Below are positions 8,297 to 17,131 of a DNA stretch of 64,000 nt, one piece after another. The position numbers and the translations under genes were made by a program. How positions within the stretch are numbered: the stretch's first letter is position 1; each line of letters begins with the position of its first letter. This DNA is from Ilumatobacteraceae bacterium (GTDB taxonomy: Bacteria > Actinomycetota > Acidimicrobiia > Acidimicrobiales > Ilumatobacteraceae), in assembly GCA_025463305.1 (NCBI GenBank), contig JAOBWK010000065.1, forward strand, positions 1-64,000, written 5' to 3'. Below the pieces are notes generated by a model. The model was not told the DNA's origin. It did no database searches and saw nothing but the letters and a program-made list of their open reading frames with translations.

Positions 8297-9250
8297 ATGC
8301 CGCAGATGCCTCATCGCTCGCCCGCCCGGATCGCGCCGTTGGTCCTCTCGCTCGGTGCCCTCGTCGTGCCGATGGCCTGTTCGAGCAACAGCCCGTCCAG
8401 CGCATCGAGCGGCAATGGTCACCGGTTGCAGGTGGTCGCGTCGTTCTACCCACTGCAGTTCGTGGTGCAGCGGATCGGTGGCGACCGGGTGCACGTCGAG
8501 AACCTCACGCCGATGGGCGCCGAGCCGCACGAGCTCGAGCTGACCGCCAAGAACACGGCCAGCCTCGAGGACGCCGATCTCGTCGTGTACCTGTCCGGGT
8601 TCGCGCCGGCGGTCGACGAGGGCGTGGCCGACGTCGCCAAGGCCCATGCGTTCGACGTCGCCTCGGCAGCGCGCCTCGATCTCGACTACTCACCGATCGA
8701 GGACGGCCAGCAGGACACCAACGACAACCGTCGCGATCCACACTTCTGGCTCGATCCCACCCGGCTGATCGATGTCGCCACGGCGGTGTCGACCCGACTC
8801 GCCCAGCTCGATCCTGCCGACACGGCGCTGTTCGATGCGAACGCGACGACGCTGATCGCGGAGCTGCACACGCTCGACGGCGAGTACACGAACGGGCTCG
8901 CGCACTGCACCAACACCGACATCGTCACCAGTCACAACGCGTTCGGCTACCTGTCGCAGCACTACGGGTTGACCCAGGTGGGCATCACCGGCCTGACGCC
9001 GGAGGACGAGCCCACGCCGGGCGAGCTGGCGCGCGTGACGAAGTTCGTCGAGGACCACCACGTCGGCACGATCTACTACGAGACGCTGGTCAGCCCGACC
9101 ATCGCCGAGACCGTCGCGCACGAAACTGGCGCCAAGACCCAGGTGCTGGACCCGATCGAGGGCCTTTCCAGCTCGTCGCAGGGCACGGACTACTTTCAGA
9201 TCATGCGCGCCAACCTCGCCAACCTGCGCGCCGGTCAGGGCTGTTCGTGA
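8297..9250 (+). CDS. znuA: Zinc/manganese ABC transporter substrate-binding lipoprotein
   Basis: A 317-residue cluster A-I metal-binding lipoprotein. The N-terminus has basic residues, a hydrophobic core and the lipobox VPMAC with Cys28. Metal ligands expected for the family are visible: His in MGAEPHELEL, His in TSHNAFGYL, and Glu/Asp in the C-terminal lobe (YYETLVSPTIAETV). The acidic/His loop common in Gram-negative ZnuA is short here (DGQQDTNDN). It captures Zn2+ (possibly Mn2+) outside the membrane and delivers it to ZnuB. The stop overlaps znuC by 4 nt (GTGA). The ATG at 8297 is fixed by the TATAGT hexamer 6 nt upstream. Confidence 0.93.
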   Translation: MPQMPHRSPARIAPLVLSLGALVVPMACSSNSPSSASSGNGHRLQVVASFYPLQFVVQRIGGDRVHVENLTPMGAEPHELELTAKNTASLEDADLVVYLSGFAPAVDEGVADVAKAHAFDVASAARLDLDYSPIEDGQQDTNDNRRDPHFWLDPTRLIDVATAVSTRLAQLDPADTALFDANATTLIAELHTLDGEYTNGLAHCTNTDIVTSHNAFGYLSQHYGLTQVGITGLTPEDEPTPGELARVTKFVEDHHVGTIYYETLVSPTIAETVAHETGAKTQVLDPIEGLSSSSQGTDYFQIMRANLANLRAGQGCS

Positions 9251-10038
9251 GTGACGACGTTCCCGTGATCCGCGTCGATGGCGGGCAGTTCGGCTACGGC
9301 AACCAGGTGGCGGTCTCGGCCGACCTCACCATCCACGCGGGTGAGGTCGTCGCCCTGCTCGGTCCGAACGGCTCCGGCAAGACCACCCTGCTGAAGGGGA
9401 TGCTCGGGCTCGTCGATCGGCTCGGCGGCGACGTCGAGCTGTTCGGTCAACCGCTCGCGTCGTTCCGTGATCGCTCCCGCATCGGCTACGTCCCGCAGCG
9501 CCAGACGGCCGCCGGACCCATCCCCGTGACGGTGCAGGAGCTCGTGCGCTCGGGTCGGCTCGCCACCACCGGCCTGCTCCACCGTCGCGGGCCCGCCGAT
9601 GATGCCGCGGTGCGTGACGCCATCGAGGCGGTGGGTCTCGACGGCAAGGCCAAGGATCCCGTCGCGACGCTGTCCGGCGGTCAGCAACGTCGTGCCCTCG
9701 TGGCCCGCGCCCTGGCCGGTGGTGCGAAGGTGCTGCTCCTCGACGAGCCGCTCGCGGGTGTCGACCAGGCCAACCAGGACGCGCTCGCGGTCACGCTCGG
9801 CGACCTCGTCGCCAGCGGTGTCACGATCATCGTCGTCCTCCACGAGCTCGGTCCGCTGGAGCCGCTGGTGACGCGCGCGGTGTGCCTCGAGTCCGGCTCG
9901 GTGCGCTTCGACGGTCCGCTCGACACCGCCCCGGCACAGCTGCTGCACCTCGGCCACGATCACGATCCACATGGCGGTCCACCCGAGCGCGCCAACCTCG
10001 GCCTGTACCCCAACACCGGTGGCCGGTCGCCGACGTGA
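9247..10038 (+). CDS. znuC: Zinc ABC transporter ATP-binding protein
   Basis: A 263-residue ABC ATPase. Walker A GPNGSGKTT is at residues 39-47, the Q-loop around RIGYVPQRQ, the signature LSGGQQRR at 142-149, Walker B KVLLLDEPL at 161-169, and the switch His in VLHEL. It powers the ZnuABC importer on the cytoplasmic face. The C-terminus is histidine-rich (LLHLGHDHDPHGG), which might sense or buffer metal. The GTG start at 9247 overlaps the znuA stop and the stop overlaps the znuB GTG, so all three are coupled. Confidence 0.94.
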   Translation: MSDDVPVIRVDGGQFGYGNQVAVSADLTIHAGEVVALLGPNGSGKTTLLKGMLGLVDRLGGDVELFGQPLASFRDRSRIGYVPQRQTAAGPIPVTVQELVRSGRLATTGLLHRRGPADDAAVRDAIEAVGLDGKAKDPVATLSGGQQRRALVARALAGGAKVLLLDEPLAGVDQANQDALAVTLGDLVASGVTIIVVLHELGPLEPLVTRAVCLESGSVRFDGPLDTAPAQLLHLGHDHDPHGGPPERANLGLYPNTGGRSPT

Positions 10039-10853
10039 TCGCCACCAGCCTGCTGCACTACGACTTCATGCGCCGCGCCCTGCTCGCTGCGCTGCTGATC
10101 GGTCTCGCCGCCCCGGCCGTCGGCATCTTCCTCGTGCAGCGTCGCCTGGCGCTGATCGGCGACGGGCTCGGCCACATCGCCGTCACCGGTGTGGCCCTCG
10201 GGCTGGTGCTCAACCGCGCGCCGGTGCCGATCGCGCTGGTCACAGCCGTCGTCGGCGCCGTGGTCGTCGAGCTCATCCGCGCTCGCGGCGAGCAGAGCGC
10301 CGAGATCGCGTTGGCCATCCTCTTCTACGGCGGCATCGGCGGCGGCGTCGTGCTCGTCAGCCAGGCGCCCTCGGGTGCGCGCAGCCTCAACCAGTACCTG
10401 TTCGGCAGCATCACCACGACATCGTCCGGCGACCTGCGGACGTTCGCGATCCTGGCGGCGGTGGTGCTGGTGGTGTCGGTCGGTCTCGGCACCGCGCTGT
10501 TCAGCGTGAGCAACGACGACGAGTTCGCGCGGGCCAGCGGGTTGCCCGTGATGCGCCTCAACCTGCTCCTCGCCGCGCTGAGCGCCTTCACCGTCGTCGT
10601 CTCGATGCGCGTGGTCGGCGTGCTGCTCGTCAGCGCGTTGATGGTGGTGCCGGTGGCCGCGGCGCAGCTGATCGCGCGCAGCTTCCGGATGACGTTCGTG
10701 GTCGGCATCGCGATCGGCGTCGTGGTGTCCGTGTCCGGCGTGGTGATCTCGTACTACGCCGACACGCCGTCGGGTGGCACCATCGTGCTCCTCGCGATCG
10801 GCGTCTTCGCCCTGCTGCTGATCGCCAAGAACGTCGGTCGACTCCTGCGCTGA
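10035..10853 (+). CDS. znuB: Zinc ABC transporter permease
   Basis: A 272-residue ABC-3 family permease with about eight hydrophobic segments. The family loop LVQRRLALIGDGLGHIAV follows TM1, and LIGDGLGHIA is the conserved contact with the ATPase. It forms the channel for the metal released by ZnuA. The GTG at 10035 overlaps the znuC stop (GTGA). It is the last gene of the unit; the following 72 bp hold no clear terminator. Confidence 0.93.
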   Translation: MIATSLLHYDFMRRALLAALLIGLAAPAVGIFLVQRRLALIGDGLGHIAVTGVALGLVLNRAPVPIALVTAVVGAVVVELIRARGEQSAEIALAILFYGGIGGGVVLVSQAPSGARSLNQYLFGSITTTSSGDLRTFAILAAVVLVVSVGLGTALFSVSNDDEFARASGLPVMRLNLLLAALSAFTVVVSMRVVGVLLVSALMVVPVAAAQLIARSFRMTFVVGIAIGVVVSVSGVVISYYADTPSGGTIVLLAIGVFALLLIAKNVGRLLR

Positions 10854-10925
10854 GTCCGTGCGCCGCTCAGGGCTCCGTCACCCTCGATCGCTAATGTGCG
10901 CGCGGCGAACGAAGGGGGCACGGAC

Positions 10926-11867
10926 ATGGGACGACTGGACGGCAGGGTGGCGATCGTGACCGGCGCCGGCGGAGGGATCGGCCGCGAGCACGCACGACTG
11001 CTGGCTGCGCACGGCGCGAGCGTGGTGGTCAACGACATCGGCATCCGAACGGGCGCTGACGCCGCTGGCGTCGTCCGGGAGATCGAGCAGGCCGGCGGCA
11101 AGGCGATCGCCGACACGACCTCGGCGACGTGGGACGGCGCCGCGTCGATCGTGCAGCACGCGATGGACGCGTTCGAGCGGGTCGACATCGTCGTCAACAA
11201 CGCGACGGCCAGCGGCATCGACGACATCTGGCGGATGAGCGAGGAGCAGTGGGACCTGGCCTTCGACGTCAACCTCAAGGGATACTTCGCGCTCATCCGC
11301 GCGGCGGCACCCCACCTCTGCCGGCAGGGCTCCGGCGCCATCGTCAACACCAGTTCGGGCTCCGGGTTCGGACACCCGTCGAACGTCGCGTACGCGTCGG
11401 CGAAGGAGGGCGTGGTCGGCCTGACCCGCACCGTGGCCAAGGAGCTCGGCCGGTTCGGCGTGCGTTGCAACGCGATCCGGCCCTTCGCCGCCGGTGCGTC
11501 GACGTCGGATTACGCCGTGAAGACGGCGCGCTGGGCCGAGCTGATGGCCCTCACGATGGGGCCGACGCCCGGCACCCTGACGCCACCGAGATCGTTCGAC
11601 CCGACGTTGTTCGGGCCGGCCAAGATCAGCCCGCTGGTGGTGTGGTTGTGCACCGACGCGGCGCGCGACGTCAACGGACGCACGTTCCACATCGCCGGTG
11701 ACACGCTGTCGCGGCTCAGCGAACCCGTCCCCGAGCGCAGCGTGCACCAGCCGGACGGTTGGGACCTCGACGCATTGGATGCCGTCGCGCCTGCCACCAT
11801 CACCAACGGTCTGACCAACCCGTTCACGCTGGACGGGCATCCGCACCTGCAGGTGTTCGTCGACTGA
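10926..11867 (+). CDS. SDR family oxidoreductase (MFE-2-like)
   Basis: A 313-residue SDR. TGAGGGIGREHARLLA (from residue 12) closely resembles the dehydrogenase domain of multifunctional enzyme type 2, which oxidises 3-hydroxyacyl-CoA. NNAT (91-94), NTSSGSG, and Tyr156/Lys160 in YASAK complete the active site. It has ~50 extra residues at the C-terminus with no recognised domain. A strong ribosome-binding site (AAGGGGG) precedes the ATG at 10926 by 8 nt. The hydrolase at 11911 follows after 43 bp, so the two may be co-expressed. The substrate is not known. Confidence 0.82.
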   Translation: MGRLDGRVAIVTGAGGGIGREHARLLAAHGASVVVNDIGIRTGADAAGVVREIEQAGGKAIADTTSATWDGAASIVQHAMDAFERVDIVVNNATASGIDDIWRMSEEQWDLAFDVNLKGYFALIRAAAPHLCRQGSGAIVNTSSGSGFGHPSNVAYASAKEGVVGLTRTVAKELGRFGVRCNAIRPFAAGASTSDYAVKTARWAELMALTMGPTPGTLTPPRSFDPTLFGPAKISPLVVWLCTDAARDVNGRTFHIAGDTLSRLSEPVPERSVHQPDGWDLDALDAVAPATITNGLTNPFTLDGHPHLQVFVD

Positions 11868-11910
11868 GGCCCCATCGAGTCGACACGGGCTCGCCACGAA
11901 AGGAACTGAC

Positions 11911-12633
11911 ATGTCATCGTTCGACAACGGTGCGGTGCACCTCGACTACTCGGTGGAGGGCAACGGGTTCCCCGTCTTCACGATCGCCCTCGGCGGGATG
12001 CACTCGCACAACGATCTCTGGAGCCGCGCCCCGTGGAACCCGCGCCAGCGGCTGGTCGACACCTATCAGGTGATCGGAATGGACCAACGCAACGCGGGTG
12101 CGTCGACAGCCCCGGTCAGCGGCGACGACGGCTGGGCGACGTACACCGCCGACCAGCTGGGCCTGCTCGACCACCTCGGCATCGAGCGCTGCCACCTGCT
12201 CGGGATGTGCATCGGCGGTCCGTACGCGATGGCGCTCCTGCGCGCCGCCCCGGAACGGTTCACGTGCGCGGTGCTGCTGCAGCCGGCCGGCGTCGACGGC
12301 AATCCGTCGGTGATGCGCGAGATGTACGACGGATGGGCGGCGGACCTCGCGCCGACGCACCCCGAAGCCACGGCGGCGGACTGGGCGTCGTTCGGCGACA
12401 ACATGTGGGACGGCGAGTTCCTGATCAGCGCCAGTCGCGACGACGTCGCCGGCTGCACCACTCCGATGCTGGTGATGATGGGCGACGACCAGTACCACCC
12501 GCAGTCCGTGTCGCGCGAGATCGCTGCACTCGCTCCGAACGCCCGCCTGGTCGAGCGCTGGAAGGACGCCGACGTGCTCGACCAGACCCACGCCACCATC
12601 ACGGCGTTCCTGGCCGAGCACACGCCTGGATGA
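11911..12633 (+). CDS. Alpha/beta hydrolase with Cys at the nucleophile position
   Basis: A 240-residue alpha/beta-hydrolase. The nucleophile elbow reads GMCIGG with Cys100 instead of the usual Ser, as in dienelactone hydrolases. A likely acid is in MMGDDQYH and the His in DQTHATI. The early GGMHSHNDLW and MDQRNAGAS fit the oxyanion and cap regions of the haloperoxidase/esterase group. It probably hydrolyses an ester, thioester or lactone in the cytoplasm. A good ribosome-binding site (GAAAGGAAC) precedes the ATG. A 23-codon ORF (12630-12701) starts in its stop codon (ATGA), but I regard that as doubtful. Confidence 0.8.
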   Translation: MSSFDNGAVHLDYSVEGNGFPVFTIALGGMHSHNDLWSRAPWNPRQRLVDTYQVIGMDQRNAGASTAPVSGDDGWATYTADQLGLLDHLGIERCHLLGMCIGGPYAMALLRAAPERFTCAVLLQPAGVDGNPSVMREMYDGWAADLAPTHPEATAADWASFGDNMWDGEFLISASRDDVAGCTTPMLVMMGDDQYHPQSVSREIAALAPNARLVERWKDADVLDQTHATITAFLAEHTPG

Positions 12634-12784
12634 CGATCGAGATCGACGTGCAGCTGACGGTTGCCGACCTCGACGATCCGTGGCTGCGGTCTTCGACCTG
12701 ATCATGGTGGGTGCCGAGGACTGGGCGGAGGCCACCGGTTGGTCGCGCTGAGCCGTGTGATGCTCCGGGGGTGCCGGGGGAGCG

Positions 12785-13456
12785 ATGCCGACCGGGCCTA
12801 GGCTCGAGGGCTTGCGCCGCCTCCCGATCGTCCCGCTGCTGTCCGTCGCTGCCGCCCTGGCGGTGGTGCTCGGCGCCTCGATGTCCGTTGCGTCGGCTGA
12901 ATCGGCGACCACCCCCACCACGCCGGTCGCCGGGCCTGCCGCGGCCACCGCCGTCGCCGTGCGGGTCGCGCCACCGGTGCGCACGACGCCGGCCACGACT
13001 CCCGGCACGACGCCGGCCGCCGGGTCCACCGACGGCTCGTCCAGCTGCCCCACCACCGGCCATGCAGCCGTCATCGACCGTGCCAACCAGCGCGCCTGGC
13101 TGTGCAGCGACGGCACGGCTGCGGCGAAGTTCCCCATCACGACCGCGGTCAGCCAGCCCAAGCCGGGCACGTACCACGTGTACGCGAAGGACAAGGTGGC
13201 CACCTCGACCTTCGGCGGCCACTTCTCCTACCTCGACAACTTCGTCGCCTTCACCTACGGCACCAACACCGGCGCCCGCATCGCCTTCCACGCCGTGCCG
13301 CGCAACGCCGCCGGGGCGCCGTTCCAGCCGCTCGACACGGTCGGCACGCCGGCGTACTTCGGCGCTTCGTCCGGCTGCATCCGCGTCCTGCCCGACCAAT
13401 CGCAGGTCATCTGGGACTTCCTCGCGATCGGCGACGCCGTGAAGGTGATCTCCTAG
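12785..13456 (+). CDS. L,D-transpeptidase (YkuD) secreted
   Basis: A 223-residue secreted protein with an N-terminal signal (hydrophobic segment about residues 14-37, ending ASAES), then a Thr/Pro/Ala-rich linker (about 40-85) and a YkuD domain. The catalytic region reads IAFHAVP ... YFGASSGCIRVLPDQ, giving the HxnSxGCxR motif with the nucleophilic Cys. These enzymes form 3-3 peptidoglycan cross-links or attach proteins to the wall. The domain is short (~135 residues), the minimal form without LysM or Ig partner domains. It converges with the carnitine dehydrogenase gene with only 4 bp between the ends. Confidence 0.88.
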   Translation: MPTGPRLEGLRRLPIVPLLSVAAALAVVLGASMSVASAESATTPTTPVAGPAAATAVAVRVAPPVRTTPATTPGTTPAAGSTDGSSSCPTTGHAAVIDRANQRAWLCSDGTAAAKFPITTAVSQPKPGTYHVYAKDKVATSTFGGHFSYLDNFVAFTYGTNTGARIAFHAVPRNAAGAPFQPLDTVGTPAYFGASSGCIRVLPDQSQVIWDFLAIGDAVKVIS

Positions 13457-13460
13457 CCCG

Positions 13461-14951
13461 TCAGCCTCTCGGCCCGCCGACGTATCGGCCCGACTGCGAC
13501 GGGCGGTCGAGCGCAGCGTGGGCGTCGGCGATGACGGCGATGCGGTCGTGCATGTCCTGCGGGGCAGGCACGGCCTTGCCGGCAGCGGTGTCGACGTGGA
13601 GGTACATGTGCTCGGCGGTGGCCACCAGTGTGTCGTCGGCCGACAGGTGCATGCGGTTGAAGATGTGCAGCCGCTTCGCATCGTGGTGCAGCACCTGCGT
13701 CGTCACGTACACAGCATCGCCCGCGCGTGATTGGGCGAGGTAGGTGATGTGGCTCTCCGCGGTGTACCAGCTGTGCCCGCCGCGCAGGTAGGCCTCGTCG
13801 AGGCCGACCGCAGCCAGGAAGGCGTCGCCCGCGTGCGTGGACAGCTGCGCGTAGCGGCTGTCGTTGGTGTGGCCGTTGTAATCGGTCCAGTCGGTGGGGA
13901 TGAGCGTGGAGTACGTCCGCATCGGCTGTGAGGGATCGACGGTCGTGTCGGGCACGTCGGCACGATCGAAGAGGGCCTTCTCGAAGTCGGACAGCACCTC
14001 GCCGGCGCCATAGCCGACGGTGCGCAGGCCCTGCATCACCGCGACGAGGCAGTCGTCGCGCAATGCCTCCAGCTCGCGGATGCCGACGCCGGCGGCCTGG
14101 TCGTCGGACTGGCCGACGATCTTCTCGAGCAGCACCTCGTCGAGCACGGGGACGTCCATCAGCTTGGTCCACGGCCACTGCAGCGACGGCCCGAACTGGG
14201 CCATGAAGTGACGCATCCCGGCCTCGCCGCCAGCGATCCGGTAGACGAGGAACGTGCCCATGAAGCTCCAGCGCAGGCCGGCGCCGAAGCGGATCGCATC
14301 GTCGATCTGCTCCGTGGTGGCGATGCCGTCGTTGACGAGCCACAGCGCCTCGCGCCAGAGCGCCTCGAGCAGGCGGTCGGCGACGAAGCCGTCGATCTCC
14401 TTGCCGAGCACCAGCGGGCGCATGCCGATCGCGGTGTAGACCTCGGCCGCTCGGGCCTTGGTGGCCTCGTTGGTGGCGTCGCCGCCGCAGACCTCGACGA
14501 GCGGGAGCATGTACACCGGGTTGAACGGATGGCCGACGACGAGCCGCTCGGGGTGGGTCATGCCCGCCTGGATCTCCGTCGGCAGCAATCCCGACGTCGA
14601 CGTGCCGAACACGACGGACGGGTCGGCAGCCGCGCTCGCCGCGCCGAGGATCGCCCGCTTCAGGTCGAGCCGCTCCGGTGCGCTCTCCTGCACGAAGTCG
14701 ACGCCGACGACGGCCTCCTCGGGCGTCGTCACGAACGTGAGCGTGCCCTCGGCCGGCCACGGTGCCATCGTCAGCTTGGCGTAGGCGCGGCGGGCGCCGG
14801 CGATGACCTCGCCGACCTTGCGCGGCGCGTCGGGGTCGGGGTCGTAGAGGACCACGTCGACACCGTTCAGCAGGAACCGTGCCGCCCAGCCGCCGCCGAT
14901 CACGCCGCCGCCGAGCAGGCCGACCTTGCGAAGCCCGGGGATGGGGCTCAC
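13461..14951 (-). CDS. L-carnitine 3-dehydrogenase / betainyl-CoA thioesterase fusion
   Basis: A 496-residue two-domain enzyme. Residues 1-~330 are a 3-hydroxyacyl-CoA-dehydrogenase-type carnitine dehydrogenase: GLLGGGVIGGGW (11-22) binds NAD, HPFNP (141-145) carries the catalytic His, and GLRWSFMGTF is the typical helical part. Residues ~345-480 are a hotdog thioesterase beginning RTYSTLIPTDWTDYNGHTND. The same fusion is known from rhizobia, where it oxidises L-carnitine to 3-dehydrocarnitine and later hydrolyses betainyl-CoA to glycine betaine. The BKACE that works between these two steps is encoded just upstream; the GTG at 14951 overlaps its stop (GTGA). The assignment rests on motifs and context. 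Confidence 0.85.
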   Translation of the reverse strand: MSPIPGLRKVGLLGGGVIGGGWAARFLLNGVDVVLYDPDPDAPRKVGEVIAGARRAYAKLTMAPWPAEGTLTFVTTPEEAVVGVDFVQESAPERLDLKRAILGAASAAADPSVVFGTSTSGLLPTEIQAGMTHPERLVVGHPFNPVYMLPLVEVCGGDATNEATKARAAEVYTAIGMRPLVLGKEIDGFVADRLLEALWREALWLVNDGIATTEQIDDAIRFGAGLRWSFMGTFLVYRIAGGEAGMRHFMAQFGPSLQWPWTKLMDVPVLDEVLLEKIVGQSDDQAAGVGIRELEALRDDCLVAVMQGLRTVGYGAGEVLSDFEKALFDRADVPDTTVDPSQPMRTYSTLIPTDWTDYNGHTNDSRYAQLSTHAGDAFLAAVGLDEAYLRGGHSWYTAESHITYLAQSRAGDAVYVTTQVLHHDAKRLHIFNRMHLSADDTLVATAEHMYLHVDTAAGKAVPAPQDMHDRIAVIADAHAALDRPSQSGRYVGGPRG

Positions 14952-15841
14952 CGCTTGACCAGCTTGAGCTTGTCGCGCACGGCCTGGGCCGACATGATGC
15001 GGGCGTTCATGCCGGTGAGGATCTCGACGGCGCGCCCGACGAGGTCGGCGTTGGTGGCGAGCTTGCCGGGCCCGAGGTAGAGGTTGTCCTCGAGGCCGAC
15101 GCGTACGTTGCCGCCGGCGAGCGCCGCCATCGCCACGTAGGGGATCTGCATCTTGCCGATCGAGAACGCGGAGAACACGCAGTCCTGGGGGAGCAGGTTG
15201 ACCATCGCCAGCAGCGACTGCACGTCGTCGGGCGCGCCGTAGGCGATGCCCATGCACAGCTGGATCATGATCGGGTCGTCGAGCAGGCCGTCGCGGATCA
15301 GCTCGCGGACGAACACGAGATGACCGGTGTCGAAGACCTCGAGCTCGGGGCGCACACCGAGCGCCTGCACCTCGGCGGCCATCGCCTTCAGCGTGCTCGG
15401 CGTGTTGACCATGATGTAGTCGCCGCCCGAGGCGAAGTTCATCGTGCCGCAGTCGAGGGTGCAGATCTCGGGCAGGATCGCGCGCACGTGCTTCAACCGC
15501 TCCGTCGCGCCGGCCATGTCGGTGCCGTCCGGGTTCGGTGGCAGCGGCGCTTCCGCGCTTCCCAGCACGAGGTCGCCCCCCATGCCCGCGGTGAGGTTGA
15601 CGACGACGTCGACGTCGGATGCGCGGATCCGCTCGACGGCCTCGGCGTAGAGCTCGGTGTCGCGGGCGCCGATGCCGGTCTCGGGGTTGCGAACGTGGAG
15701 GTGCACCACGGCCGCTCCGGCCTTCGCTGCGGCGATGGCCGAGTCGGCGATCTGCTGCGGCGTCACCGGGACGTGTGCGCTCTTGGCCGTGGTGTCGCCG
15801 GCGCCGGTGATGGCGCACGTCACGAATACGTCCCAGTTCAT
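14948..15841 (-). CDS. Beta-keto acid cleavage enzyme (BKACE), 3-dehydrocarnitine-type
   Basis: A 297-residue DUF849 TIM-barrel. Typical elements are VTCAITGAG at the N-terminus, the metal-binding VVHLHVRNPETG with His47 and His49, LTAGMGGD, and VGLEDNLYL near the C-terminus. BKACEs transfer a beta-keto acid carbon skeleton with acetyl-CoA to give a CoA ester plus acetoacetate. Next to a carnitine dehydrogenase-thioesterase fusion, the substrate is most likely 3-dehydrocarnitine, giving betainyl-CoA and acetoacetate (CdhC role). GAGGATCGGGGAA before the ATG at 15841 is a ribosome-binding region. It is divergent from the gamma-butyrobetaine hydroxylase with 87 bp between starts. Confidence 0.86.
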   Translation of the reverse strand: MNWDVFVTCAITGAGDTTAKSAHVPVTPQQIADSAIAAAKAGAAVVHLHVRNPETGIGARDTELYAEAVERIRASDVDVVVNLTAGMGGDLVLGSAEAPLPPNPDGTDMAGATERLKHVRAILPEICTLDCGTMNFASGGDYIMVNTPSTLKAMAAEVQALGVRPELEVFDTGHLVFVRELIRDGLLDDPIMIQLCMGIAYGAPDDVQSLLAMVNLLPQDCVFSAFSIGKMQIPYVAMAALAGGNVRVGLEDNLYLGPGKLATNADLVGRAVEILTGMNARIMSAQAVRDKLKLVKR

Positions 15842-15928
15842 GCTGTTCCCCGATCCTCGCAGTGTGGCAATCTTCCGTCTGTCGGCAAGACTGTACACCG
15901 CTGCCAAATCGCAGCAGGATGAGGTTCC

Positions 15929-17131
15929 ATGGCGTTGACCCCGGATTTCGACAGCCATCCGGTCGGCGAGCGGATCGCAGGTGCCGAGCTGCACCCGGCG
16001 TGGATCGCCGTCCGCTGGACCGACGGCCGGCTCAGCCGCTTCCACGACGTCTGGCTGCGCGACAACTGCCCGTGTGCGGCGTGCGTGCACCAGGGCACCA
16101 AGGAGCAGATGTTCGAGATCGTCACGGTGTCGACGGACGTGCGCGCGACATCGGTGCACCTCGACGCGGTCGGCGATCTCGCGGTGGAGTGGGCCGGCGA
16201 TGGCCGGTCCGAGGACGCGCACGCGAGCACGTTCGACGCCGGCTGGCTGCGTCGCAACGCGTACGACGACGCGTCACGCGCCGAGCGATCCCGCACGATC
16301 CTCACGTGGGACGGCACGTCGATGACCGAGCCGCCGACGTTCGACGGTGAGGCGATCATGAACGACGACGACGCACTCTACGAGTGGCTCGTCGCGCTCG
16401 AGTCCGTCGGCATCTCGCGCGTGCAGCACGTGCCGTGCGAACCCGACGCGATCGCCGAGCTCGTCGGTCGGATCGGCATCGTCCGCGAGACGAACTTCGG
16501 GCTGCTGTGGGACGTCAAGAGCGAGCCGGATCCCATCAGCAACGCCAACACTGCGCTGCCACTGCCGCCCCATGTCGACCTGCCGACCCGCGAGTACCAG
16601 CCCGGACTGCAGTTCCTGCACTGCCTCGTCAACGAGACCGAGGGCGGCGAGAACATCCTGGTCGACGGCTACCGCATCGCCGAGCTGATCCGCGACGAGC
16701 ATCCGGCCGACTACGAGATCCTCATCACCGTCCCGTTCGAGTGGGCCAACCGCAGCCGCACCAGCGACTACCGGTGGACCTCGCCGATCATCGTCACCAA
16801 CGCCGATGGCACGCTGCGCGAGGTGCGCGTCGGCAACTGGCTGCGCGCTCCGCTCGACGTCCCGTTCGACATGGTCGAGGCGAGCTACCGCGCGTACCGC
16901 CGGCTGTTCGAGCTGACCTACCGCGCCGATCTGCAGGTGCGGTTCCGCCTGGAGCCGGGTGAGGTGATGGCGTTCGACAACCGGCGCGCCCTGCACGCGC
17001 GCGGCGAGTTCACCGACACGAGCGGCCGGCGGTTCCTACGCGGCTGCTACAGCGAGCGCGACGAGCTGCGGTCGCGGATGCGGATGATCGAGCGCGCCCG
17101 CCGCGCTCGCGTCGCGTCAGCGCGGGGGTAG
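15929..17131 (+). CDS. Gamma-butyrobetaine dioxygenase (2OG/Fe(II))
   Basis: A 400-residue enzyme with the two-domain layout of gamma-butyrobetaine hydroxylase. The N-terminal DUF971-type zinc domain has WLRDNCPCAACVH (Cys47, Cys49, Cys52). The C-terminal double-stranded beta helix has the iron ligands His215 and Asp217 (PPHVDLPTRE) and distal His356 (RRALHARGEF). It hydroxylates gamma-butyrobetaine to L-carnitine using 2-oxoglutarate and O2. The product would feed the dehydrogenase fusion encoded divergently. The ATG has an AGGATGAGG ribosome-binding site. Trimethyllysine dioxygenase shares the fold; the adjacent carnitine genes favour the butyrobetaine enzyme. Confidence 0.86.
   Translation: MALTPDFDSHPVGERIAGAELHPAWIAVRWTDGRLSRFHDVWLRDNCPCAACVHQGTKEQMFEIVTVSTDVRATSVHLDAVGDLAVEWAGDGRSEDAHASTFDAGWLRRNAYDDASRAERSRTILTWDGTSMTEPPTFDGEAIMNDDDALYEWLVALESVGISRVQHVPCEPDAIAELVGRIGIVRETNFGLLWDVKSEPDPISNANTALPLPPHVDLPTREYQPGLQFLHCLVNETEGGENILVDGYRIAELIRDEHPADYEILITVPFEWANRSRTSDYRWTSPIIVTNADGTLREVRVGNWLRAPLDVPFDMVEASYRAYRRLFELTYRADLQVRFRLEPGEVMAFDNRRALHARGEFTDTSGRRFLRGCYSERDELRSRMRMIERARRARVASARG

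Noticed and set aside
12630..12701. 23-codon ORF starting in the hydrolase stop codon (ATGA), with further coding-like sequence in another frame to about 12751
   Set aside because: Too short to support; may be a remnant of a small frameshifted gene, but no family is recognised.
14952..15818. Upstream extension of the carnitine dehydrogenase frame
   Set aside because: It reads through the BKACE gene in the wrong frame; the real start is the GTG overlapping the BKACE stop.
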